From Paludibacteraceae bacterium (lineage in GTDB: Bacteria; Bacteroidota; Bacteroidia; Bacteroidales; Paludibacteraceae), in assembly GCA_017439235.1 (NCBI GenBank), contig JAFSJN010000019.1, forward strand, positions 62,001 through 126,000: a stretch of DNA of 64,000 bases, given 5' to 3'. The stretch's first letter is position 1. Every line of letters starts with the position of its first letter. This document shows positions 1 through 6,657 of this stretch, in pieces. The notes below the pieces were generated by a model. That model made no database searches. It saw nothing but the letters and a program-made list of their open reading frames with translations, and was not told the origin of the DNA. A program made the translations under genes and the position numbers.

Positions 1-443
1 ACAATAAGGCATTGGATGCCAGCGTCGAGGTCTATAAAGCTTGGCGCGAGAACTTCTGCCAGATGGCGCTCACTAAGGCTAAAGCTGCGTGGGCCAATCG
101 TGACAGTAAGGCTGCTGCCGAAGCCTTAGCTGACGTACCTGCGGATGCCGACTGCGCCGCCGATGTGGACAAACTCCGTAAGGAGATTTCCGGCACCTTG
201 GAGGCTAAGGAGAAACAGGAGTGGGAACTCAAGCAGCAACAATACGAAGCTGAGCAGATGGCGCGCGAACAGCGTATGGAACAGGCTGAGCGTGCTGCTA
301 CCAATGCGGTAGCAACAGCTACGGCTGCTCCGGCTAAGAAAGAACGCGCTAAATCGCTTGAAGCACTCAAAGAGGTTAGCTCCAAACAAGCACCGCAACC
401 GGAATATGAGGTAAAGGAGATAAAAGGTAAGTGGTTCCAATAA
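1..443 (+). CDS. C-terminal part of an uncharacterised Ala/Glu/Lys-rich protein
   Basis: The reading frame is open from the left edge (first complete codon at position 3) to a TAA at 441-443, so the start lies outside the window. The visible 146 residues are rich in Ala, Glu, Lys and Gln. A charged stretch around residues 65-95 looks like a coiled coil. The last 50 residues are Ala/Lys-rich and end in a basic, Trp-Phe-Gln tail. No catalytic motif is visible and I do not recognise the family. It converges on the methyltransferase gene that ends at 451, with 7 bp between them. Confidence 0.6.
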   Translation, partial: NKALDASVEVYKAWRENFCQMALTKAKAAWANRDSKAAAEALADVPADADCAADVDKLRKEISGTLEAKEKQEWELKQQQYEAEQMAREQRMEQAERAATNAVATATAAPAKKERAKSLEALKEVSSKQAPQPEYEVKEIKGKWFQ

Positions 444-450
444 TTCCCGC

Positions 451-1155
451 TTACAGATAGAAATCTCTGGTCAATTTGGCGTACTCTTCACTGCGTGGGG
501 AGTGCGCCGATTCGATATACAGTGTCTCCGCCGTCGGCATCGTCTCGCTTGCGCCCTTACGCAGCGCTATTAAGATACGCTTGGCGGGTTTGCCGGGTTT
601 GCTATGCACGCGTGTCAGACGGGTGGGGGAGAGACCCTCGGCGCGAGCCAGAGCGATAACTTGCGTTTCCGCTTCGGCAGGCAGGATAAGCGCCAGCACG
701 CCTTGTGGCTGCAGCAATCGTGCAGCGGATGCTATCAGTACTTCGTACGACAACGTATCCGTGTGTCGTGCCGTTTGACGACCCGGGTCGGGATTCTTCT
801 GTGAATCGACAAAGTAGGGAGGATTACTGATAATCAGGTCATAAGTAGCACTCTGCTCTGCCGACCATTCTTGCACAGATATATGTCTTCCTGTCAATCG
901 CTCTGCCCAGGGCGAGAGGCGGAAGTTGTCCTGCGACTGCTTGACCGCTTCGGCATCTATGTCGATGGCGTCGATATGTGCCTCGGGGGAACGCTGCGCC
1001 GCTATCAGGGCTATCACGCCGCTGCCTGTTCCAATATCCAGTATCTTGCGTGCTGCGCCTATAGGACACCAACAGCCTAATAAGACGGCATCGGTGCCCA
1101 CCTTCATCGCACAGCGGTCGTCCGCTACAGTGAATTGTCGGAAACGAAAGGACAT
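451..1155 (-). CDS. trmN6: tRNA1(Val) (adenine-N6)-methyltransferase (TrmN6/YfiC family)
   Basis: A 234-residue class I SAM-dependent methyltransferase. The SAM-binding motif DIGTGSG is at residues 40-46 and the adenine-N6 catalytic motif NPPY at 111-114. The N-terminus (FRFRQFTV, then MKVGTDAVLLG) is typical of TrmN6, which methylates A37 of tRNA-Val. I chose the ATG at 1155 because the product then begins like the family; the 34 extra upstream codons are Arg-rich and only read the next gene's DNA in another frame. Its 5' end overlaps the 3' end of the upstream permease gene by 31 bp, so translation is probably coupled. Confidence 0.88.
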   Translation of the reverse strand: MSFRFRQFTVADDRCAMKVGTDAVLLGCWCPIGAARKILDIGTGSGVIALIAAQRSPEAHIDAIDIDAEAVKQSQDNFRLSPWAERLTGRHISVQEWSAEQSATYDLIISNPPYFVDSQKNPDPGRQTARHTDTLSYEVLIASAARLLQPQGVLALILPAEAETQVIALARAEGLSPTRLTRVHSKPGKPAKRILIALRKGASETMPTAETLYIESAHSPRSEEYAKLTRDFYL

Positions 1156-1856
1156 GCGTGCTCGTGATGATGATGGTCGTGGTCGTGATGCAGCAGGTGG
1201 ATACCTAAGTAGATACCGTAGCCGATAAACAGCACGGCGCAGCAGTAGCGGAACCAATGCTCAAAGCGCTGCAACTTATCCGTCAGCGACTGAGCCGTTA
1301 TAGCGCTGTAACTGATAGCCCAGGCTAAGAGCATAATAGGCAGTCCTGTGCCCAAACCGAAGACTACCGGCAGTACCCAGTTCCAAGTCTGCGGCAGCGT
1401 CATCGCCATCTCAATCATCGTGAAGAAATATACCAAACGGTGCGGGCAGAAGGCGATAGCGAAGAATATGCCTAACATAAACGCCCATAGCCACGACGAG
1501 TTGTCATCTACGTTCTGCAGCCATTTACCGATGCCGTGGTCGTGGTTATGGTGCATATGACCGGCAAAGAGCAGGAACACACCGCATACGAGCATAAAGA
1601 TACACAGTAGCGGCTCGCCCCATTCTTGCGTCAGGTGATGGATATGCTCCGTGCGCGCACCCATGATAAAAGGTATACTGAGCAGCACATAGGTCACCAA
1701 CTTACCCAATACGAACATCAGTCCTGTCGTCAGCACGCGCCGACGGTTCTGCAATTCGCGGTCTATATAGCCGATGGCGGCGATGGAGGTAAAGAGGGTG
1801 CACGGGTCCAATATCATCAGGAAGCCCAGTACCAATGCGGTGCAAATAGAGAGCAT
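1125..1856 (-). CDS. ArsG-like / DsbD-CcdA-type membrane permease
   Basis: A 243-residue membrane protein with about six hydrophobic segments. It resembles the ArsG (aromatic arsenical efflux) branch of the CcdA/DsbD transmembrane superfamily. Paired Cys-Pro-type motifs (DPC at 17-19, FCP at 135-137) sit in membrane segments as in that family. The segments GTGLPIMLLAWAISYS and FEHWFRYCCAVLFIGYGIY also look family-like. The C-terminus carries a dense His/Asp/Glu tract (about residues 226-238), and a shorter His cluster lies near residue 100, suggesting metal binding. The substrate cannot be read from sequence; arsenical, copper or thiol relay are all possible. Its promoter is interlocked with that of the divergent kinase gene. 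Confidence 0.7.
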   Translation of the reverse strand: MLSICTALVLGFLMILDPCTLFTSIAAIGYIDRELQNRRRVLTTGLMFVLGKLVTYVLLSIPFIMGARTEHIHHLTQEWGEPLLCIFMLVCGVFLLFAGHMHHNHDHGIGKWLQNVDDNSSWLWAFMLGIFFAIAFCPHRLVYFFTMIEMAMTLPQTWNWVLPVVFGLGTGLPIMLLAWAISYSAITAQSLTDKLQRFEHWFRYCCAVLFIGYGIYLGIHLLHHDHDHHHHEHACPFVSDNSL

Positions 1857-1891
1857 AATTTCCGTTCTTGAGTGATTTTTTTATTAAAAAG

Positions 1892-1923
1892 TTTGCAAAG
1901 GTACAAAATTTGTTGTAACTTTG
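1892..1923 (+). promoter_or_regulatory. Bacteroidota promoter for the histidine kinase gene
   Basis: The -33 box TTTG is at 1892-1895, followed by a 20-nt spacer and the -7 box TAACTTTG at 1916-1923. The start codon at 1932 lies only 8 nt after the -7 box, so the transcript would be nearly leaderless. Confidence 0.75.
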
Positions 1924-1927
1924 CAAG
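1896..1927 (-). promoter_or_regulatory. Bacteroidota promoter for the ArsG-like permease gene
   Basis: Read on the minus strand, the -7 box TACCTTTG (1903-1896) follows a 20-nt spacer after a weak -33 CTTG (1927-1924). The two promoters occupy the same 36 bp on opposite strands. Confidence 0.6.
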
Positions 1928-1931
1928 CGAA

Positions 1932-3917
1932 ATGAGAAATATTTGCAAAATATTGCTTTTTTCTTTGCTTCTGACGGCTTGTCACGCCTCTGGGAGTAAG
2001 GCCTCGCTGGAGCGCAAAGCCGAGGTGCTGACGGAGGATATGGAGCGGGCTATCGCTTCGGGCAATATGGATTCGATTTGGCTGGCAGCGCAGCAGGACG
2101 AACGCGTGCTCTTCTTCGTCTTTGACGACAGTGGCCTGGTCTTTTGGTCGGATAATGCCCTCTCGGCGGACTATGTACCTATCGAGCGTTTCGATGCCTG
2201 GCAGGACCTCTCGTTCGGTAATGCCGATTGCCGTATACGATGGACACGCTGCGGAGCGTATAATATATTGACTGTTATACCGTTAGAATGGCATATCCGA
2301 GCGCGGGAAGAGATAGGACATAGTTTCTCGTACTTGCCGCTCAGTAGTGCTGAAGATACCGATAAATGGTGGGAAGCTTCTCATGCTCGTGCACGCGTGT
2401 TCCAAATGATTTTTATCGCCCTCTTCATCGTCTTGGCCGTTATCGCCGTATGGATGTTGGTGGCCGGACGAGGCTTTAAGAATATGCGCCTCAGTTACAA
2501 GTTCCAACTGCTCTTCACCCTCTTGGTGCTCTTCGGTTTCGGTTTTGTCTTCTGGGGCTCTATCTACTATGTCCATCACCATTATCGTCAGCAGCAGCGC
2601 GAACGCTTGCAAGAGCGGTGTCGCTATGCGCAGGCCTCGCTGCAGAACCTCTACTACTGGGATTTCATGCTCTCCTCCTCGTCCTCGGCGGGCTTGAATG
2701 TGGACTTGCGCGACCTGGCCTATGCTTTCCAAACCGATATACACGTCTTTGATATGAACGGCCGTCTGGTCGGCAGTTCGACGCCCCAGTTGTTCGAGAA
2801 AGGCTTACTCAGTCAGCATATGGCGCCGGAGGTCTTCTTCTCCGACGAGGGCACACAGATCATGGACGAGCACTTGGGCGATGTACATTATATTGCGGCC
2901 TATACCGAGTTCTACAACGGCAGCAATGTCCAGATAGGCTATATCGCTATGCCATCGTTTATCTCGTCTGACGAGATGGCGCGTGAGGTGGACAGTTACC
3001 TGGCGCGTCTGTTGCCGGCTTACCTCATTGTTATCATCCTGGCCTTGCTGCTCTCTTTCTTGCTTTCGCGCCACCTGATAGCACCTCTGTCTACCGTCAG
3101 CGAGCGCATGCGCGACTTGGCGTTGGGAGGCAAGAGCAACCGTATCGAATATCCGTACAACGATGAGATAGGTGAACTCGTCCGCCGTTATAACGATATG
3201 GTGGACGAATTGGAACGCTTCACGCGGCGTCTGGCGCGCAGCGAACGTGAAGGAGCCTGGCGTACCATGGCGCGGCAGATAGCGCACGAGATTAATAACC
3301 CGCTCACGCCTATGAAACTCACCCTCCAGCAGCTCCAGCGCATCAAAGGCTCAGAGCGCTTCCGGGAACAGTTCGACCGAGCGGCCACTATGCTTGTCGA
3401 GCAGATAGATACGCTCAGCCGTATTGCTACCTCCTTCTCTTCGTTCGCCAAACTGCCGGAGGTGCAAGTCAGCGAAGTGGATGTAGCCGAAAAACTCAGC
3501 CAGGCCGTCAGCCTGCAGCAGAACAATACCTATAACATCCCGGTACGTTATGTGGGACCCGACAGCGGAATTATCGTGGAGGCAGATAGGGAACAGATAG
3601 GGCAGGTCTTCACCAATATCCTCAAGAACGCCCTGCAGGCCCTCGAGGACCGCAAGAACGGCGATATCATCGTCATCCTCAAGCAAGCCGACGACCAGTG
3701 GTGCGAGATTTCTATTTCTGATAACGGACCCGGCATACCGGAAGATATACGGCCTAAGATTTTTATGCCTAACTTCACTACTAAGTCTACCGGTACGGGA
3801 TTGGGATTGGCTATATCCAAAAATATTGTCGAAGGCTCAGACGGTAAAATACGCGTCGAAACCTCCGACAAAGGAACTACATTCTATATCTATCTGCGCC
3901 TACCCTCTAAACACTAA
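1932..3917 (+). CDS. NtrY-type sensor histidine kinase
   Basis: A 661-residue membrane sensor kinase. The N-terminus is lipoprotein-like (LLTAC, Cys 17). Membrane segments lie near residues 150-175, 185-212 and 353-378. A HAMP domain follows, and then the dimerisation/phospho-acceptor helix ARQIAHEINNPLTP with His 452. The ATPase domain has an N box (NILKNALQAL), G1 (DNGPGIP) and a TGTGLGLAISKNIVE G2 region. The HEINNPLTPMK motif is typical of NtrY-like kinases. I chose the ATG at 1932 because it begins a clean signal sequence and lies just after the promoter. No response regulator gene is adjacent, so the partner is unknown. The gene ends flush against the convergent transporter gene. Confidence 0.9.
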   Translation: MRNICKILLFSLLLTACHASGSKASLERKAEVLTEDMERAIASGNMDSIWLAAQQDERVLFFVFDDSGLVFWSDNALSADYVPIERFDAWQDLSFGNADCRIRWTRCGAYNILTVIPLEWHIRAREEIGHSFSYLPLSSAEDTDKWWEASHARARVFQMIFIALFIVLAVIAVWMLVAGRGFKNMRLSYKFQLLFTLLVLFGFGFVFWGSIYYVHHHYRQQQRERLQERCRYAQASLQNLYYWDFMLSSSSSAGLNVDLRDLAYAFQTDIHVFDMNGRLVGSSTPQLFEKGLLSQHMAPEVFFSDEGTQIMDEHLGDVHYIAAYTEFYNGSNVQIGYIAMPSFISSDEMAREVDSYLARLLPAYLIVIILALLLSFLLSRHLIAPLSTVSERMRDLALGGKSNRIEYPYNDEIGELVRRYNDMVDELERFTRRLARSEREGAWRTMARQIAHEINNPLTPMKLTLQQLQRIKGSERFREQFDRAATMLVEQIDTLSRIATSFSSFAKLPEVQVSEVDVAEKLSQAVSLQQNNTYNIPVRYVGPDSGIIVEADREQIGQVFTNILKNALQALEDRKNGDIIVILKQADDQWCEISISDNGPGIPEDIRPKIFMPNFTTKSTGTGLGLAISKNIVEGSDGKIRVETSDKGTTFYIYLRLPSKH

Positions 3918-5624
3918 TCACTTATCGTGCTTATGCTCGTATAGTGCTTCTTCTACGTTGATGATATAGTCGCCCATCTTCTCCAACTCCAGGATGATAT
4001 CCATATAGTTGACGCCTACGGAGTATTCGTATTCGTGCTCTGTGATGGCTTGCATATTCTGGATCTTGAGTTCATCGCGGAAGTTATTGATTTCGTTCTC
4101 TATATTGGTCATCTCGTAGAACTCTTCCTCGCTGATGTTTATCTTCTCCAGAGCTTGAACCATCTTGCCCTCGGCAGATGTCAGCAGATACAGCATCATC
4201 TCTACATTCTTGTTTTGCGTATCGGTATATTTAATCTTGTCGTCATGTTTATGACGGATAAAGCGAGACATATTGTAGTTGGCATCGCCTACCGACTCCA
4301 ATTCGCTCACTATACGCAGCATCTTGTGCACCTCGTGTTTCGATTGGTCGGACAACCTACCGTCGGCTACTTGGTTCAGGTACTGCGCTATCTCATATTC
4401 CATTCGGTCACATATACCTTCGTATTTCTCTATGCGCGAGTAGGTCTGAGTAAATTCGGTGTTGTCTTTGATGTTGTATAACTCGTGCACCATTGCTATC
4501 ATGCGCTGCGTGCGAACACCGAAGACATGTACTTCTTTCCATGCTTGCAGGATGGACAACTCGGATGTGGACATCAATCCGCCCGAGATAAACTTCAGTT
4601 GGCTGTCGGTATCTTTTTGTTCGGGCTTCGACGGCAGTATAGCTATTACTAAGCGCTCCAACAGCGGTACAAAGCCGATGAGTACACAGGTGTTCAGTAC
4701 GTTGAACGAGGTGTGGAAGGTAGCCAGGATGGCGTTCAACTTATCGGGAGATACATCGCTGGCTATGCCCGGCTCAAAATCTACGCCCCATAAGTCGCAT
4801 ACGCCGCCTACGAACCAGCGGAAAACGCACAGCACCCATATCACGCCGAACAGGTTAAACACCAAGTGCGCCATCGCGGCACGTCGGGCTTGTACCGAGG
4901 CCGACAGGGCTACTATGTTCGAGGTTATCGTCGTTCCTATGTTCTCGCCCAAGACCAACGATATACCCATGTCGATGGGCAGCACGTGCGTCGAGCATAG
5001 AGTCATCGTGATGGCCATGATAGCTGCCGAACTCTGGACGGCAAAGGTCAGCACACCGCCTACCAATAGGTACAGGAAATAACTCCCGTAGCCCCAACTG
5101 GAAGTTGCCTCAAAGAAGTTCTTCACCGGTGCCATCTGATCCAGGTGCATCTCGGTGGCGTTAATCTTCAGTGTCGTCAATCCCATCAGCAACAGACTCA
5201 GACCCATCAGAAAATCACCTAAGTTGGCATTCTTTTTAGTATAGATGAGGGCTACAGCCAAGACAATAGCCGTATAGACGACCAGTCGTAAGTCAAACGA
5301 ACCGCCGCCTAATACCATGATCCAGGCGGTGAACGTCGTTCCTATGTTGGCACCCATGATAACGGATATCGCCTGTGCCAGACTCAAGATACTTGCGGAT
5401 ACAAAGCTCACCGTCATCACCGTGGTGGCTGTGGACGACTGTACCGCGGCGGTGATGAATGCACCCGACAACACGCCCGTGAAACGGTTGGTCGTCATCG
5501 TGCCCAATACGTTACTCAACGTACTTCCGGCCATCTTTTGCAGGCCTTCCGACATCACTTTCAGGCCGTACATCAGCATCGCCACCGACCCGATAAGCGT
5601 AATAATCTGTAATGCTAATTGCAT
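3918..5624 (-). CDS. Na+/phosphate cotransporter family protein with C-terminal PhoU-like domain
   Basis: A 568-residue inner-membrane protein of the Na/Pi-cotransporter II (NptA/YjbB) family. Two repeated QSSxA signatures are present: QSSTATTVM near residue 60 and QSSAAIMAI near residue 200. Each is followed by a GANIGTT or GENIGTT motif, the family hallmark. The last 200 residues are helical and charged and match the PhoU-like domain usually fused here. The frame could extend upstream to a TTG at 5657, but that codon overlaps the -7 promoter box, so the ATG at 5624 is preferred. It likely moves phosphate with sodium; direction cannot be inferred. Confidence 0.88.
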   Translation of the reverse strand: MQLALQIITLIGSVAMLMYGLKVMSEGLQKMAGSTLSNVLGTMTTNRFTGVLSGAFITAAVQSSTATTVMTVSFVSASILSLAQAISVIMGANIGTTFTAWIMVLGGGSFDLRLVVYTAIVLAVALIYTKKNANLGDFLMGLSLLLMGLTTLKINATEMHLDQMAPVKNFFEATSSWGYGSYFLYLLVGGVLTFAVQSSAAIMAITMTLCSTHVLPIDMGISLVLGENIGTTITSNIVALSASVQARRAAMAHLVFNLFGVIWVLCVFRWFVGGVCDLWGVDFEPGIASDVSPDKLNAILATFHTSFNVLNTCVLIGFVPLLERLVIAILPSKPEQKDTDSQLKFISGGLMSTSELSILQAWKEVHVFGVRTQRMIAMVHELYNIKDNTEFTQTYSRIEKYEGICDRMEYEIAQYLNQVADGRLSDQSKHEVHKMLRIVSELESVGDANYNMSRFIRHKHDDKIKYTDTQNKNVEMMLYLLTSAEGKMVQALEKINISEEEFYEMTNIENEINNFRDELKIQNMQAITEHEYEYSVGVNYMDIILELEKMGDYIINVEEALYEHKHDK

Positions 5625-5654
5625 AGAGATAGAGACATTAATCAAATTCGGATG

Positions 5655-5686
5655 CAAAATTACTACAAAATAATCAAATTTGCAAG
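5655..5686 (-). promoter_or_regulatory. Promoter for the Na/Pi transporter gene
   Basis: On the minus strand, the -7 box TAATTTTG (5662-5655) lies 20 nt after a weak -33 CTTG (5686-5683). The chosen start codon at 5624 is about 30 nt downstream. Confidence 0.55.
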
Positions 5687-5688
5687 AA

Positions 5689-5739
5689 TTTGCGTCAAAA
5701 AATCAACTATGCTCGCATAAATTGAGATTTTGACGCAAA
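5689..5739. repeat. Long imperfect palindrome upstream of the transporter promoter
   Basis: The outer arms TTTGCGTCAAAA (5689-5700) and TTTTGACGCAAA (5728-5739) are perfect 12-bp complements. Inner pairs TCAA/TTGA and TATGC/GCATA continue the symmetry around a 2-nt centre. It could be an operator or an extrudable hairpin; it has no T-run typical of a terminator. Confidence 0.7.
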
Positions 5740-5874
5740 AGATTGCAGTTTGCACGTGAGTGCGAACGTAAATTCGGAGGGAACCCACCCGGAGTTTGTG
5801 CAGCAAACGCAGGGAAGGGGCGTGCCGAAATTACACAAATTGAGTAGTTGTTGACGTGTTTTTTAATATTTTTG

Positions 5875-6060
5875 CCGCTGCAGAATGAAATTCTGCGATT
5901 ATGGTTGGTAGAGGTACAACACATACGCCCAATGCACGCATAACTTTGTGCATGCACCGCAACGACTCTTCAACAAGACTCCAATGGTTGCTCAATGGAT
6001 ACTGAAAGGGTGCTCAATGGTTGCTGAATGCAACCTGAGCACCCTTTCACTCTTCTTTCA
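5875..6060 (+). ncRNA. Candidate small RNA or very small protein gene
   Basis: A promoter-like TATTTTTG (5867-5874, without a good -33 box) is followed by a small hairpin (GCAGAAT/ATTCTGC, 5880-5896). An ATG at 5901 opens 34 codons, and their TGA (6003-6005) runs straight into the base of the strong hairpin at 6004-6048. This gives a compact transcription unit of about 180 nt. Neither the RNA nor the peptide is familiar to me. It could equally be leftover intergenic sequence. Confidence 0.25.
6004..6048 (+). terminator. Strong hairpin, probable transcription terminator
   Basis: GAAAGGGTGCTCA (6004-6016) pairs perfectly with TGAGCACCCTTTC (6036-6048). GGTTGC (6019-6024) pairs with GCAACC (6030-6035), leaving a 2-nt bulge and a 5-nt loop. 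A pyrimidine-rich stretch follows on the plus strand. It may also stop the minus-strand gene ending at 6066. Confidence 0.65.
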
Positions 6061-6065
6061 TGTTT

Positions 6066-6425
6066 CTATGGCACTATGGGCTCACCATTCTTGAGCATGA
6101 TACTTACATGGTGACGGACAAAATCTACTAATCTTCCCTGAATAGGTTTCCTATATCGTATCGCCTTGCGTAACGCCTTATCATATATCGCCTGCCACGC
6201 GGCACGACGCTCTGGATTGTGCAATATCGCACTACTCTCTGCTATATAATTCCCAAAACTCTTACAACTCGGCAGAGCGGCTTTCGTTTTCTTGGTCTTT
6301 TTACTCAACTTCGGCTTATTACATACGGATGCCCATTCTCCATTTCCGGGAATGGAACGAGCATAATGCTGCCCGTCAATTCCGCCTTGCGCATCGTTAA
6401 TCAAAAGTGCCCATTTAACTTTCAT
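6066..6425 (-). CDS. Small hypothetical protein
   Basis: A 119-residue basic, probably cytoplasmic protein. The start at 6425 is set by a well-placed promoter (6452-6483) and a purine-rich leader; the 80 extra upstream codons read through the promoter and are hydrophobic filler. The segment AQGGIDGQHYARSIPGNGEW vaguely recalls small Bacteroidota proteins that look phage-derived, but I would not assign a function. The middle is Lys-rich (about residues 38-50). The C-terminal half looks helical, with a basic RKAIRYRKP patch. It is followed by the hairpin at 6004-6048. Confidence 0.65.
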   Translation of the reverse strand: MKVKWALLINDAQGGIDGQHYARSIPGNGEWASVCNKPKLSKKTKKTKAALPSCKSFGNYIAESSAILHNPERRAAWQAIYDKALRKAIRYRKPIQGRLVDFVRHHVSIMLKNGEPIVP

Positions 6426-6451
6426 AGTTTTTCTTCTTTCAAAATTCTGTG

Positions 6452-6483
6452 CAAAGGTACAAAAAATATTTGATATATGCAAA
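6452..6483 (-). promoter_or_regulatory. Promoter for the small hypothetical gene
   Basis: On the minus strand, TTTG (6483-6480), 20 nt and TACCTTTG (6459-6452) form a full match to the Bacteroidota pattern. Confidence 0.75.
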
Positions 6484-6600
6484 TTTTCAGGGAATGAAAA
6501 ATTATCAAAATGCAAGAAAATGAGTCTTTTGCGTGCATAAGTGCTTGATTTGGTCAAGAAGTACGAAAGATGAAAAATGTATACGAAAATGTAACGAATA

Positions 6601-6632
6601 TTTGGATATGTGGAAAAAATGTAGTAATTTTG
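6601..6632 (+). promoter_or_regulatory. Promoter for the BtuB-like receptor
   Basis: TTTG (6601-6604), 20 nt and TAATTTTG (6625-6632). I see no cobalamin riboswitch box in the short leader. Confidence 0.7.
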
Positions 6633-6657
6633 CAGCCCCAAAAATGAAGCAAGTATC

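Larger units (their letters stand above)
5625..6065. other. 441-bp region without a convincing long gene
   Basis: It holds the transporter promoter, a 51-bp inverted repeat (5689-5739), a promoter-like TATTTTTG (5867-5874), a 34-codon open frame (5901-6005) and a very strong hairpin (6004-6048). A 17-bp word at 5845-5861 recurs at 58593-58609. An 84-codon reverse frame here looks spurious. Confidence 0.6.

Noticed and set aside
451..1257. Longer start for the TrmN6-like gene at 1257
   Set aside because: The extra 34 residues are a low-complexity Arg/Pro/Ser stretch read from the permease gene; the family start fits 1155.
5703..5957. 84-codon minus-strand frame in the 5.6-6.1 kb gap
   Set aside because: It overlaps the long palindrome, has atypical composition and no promoter or ribosome-binding site.
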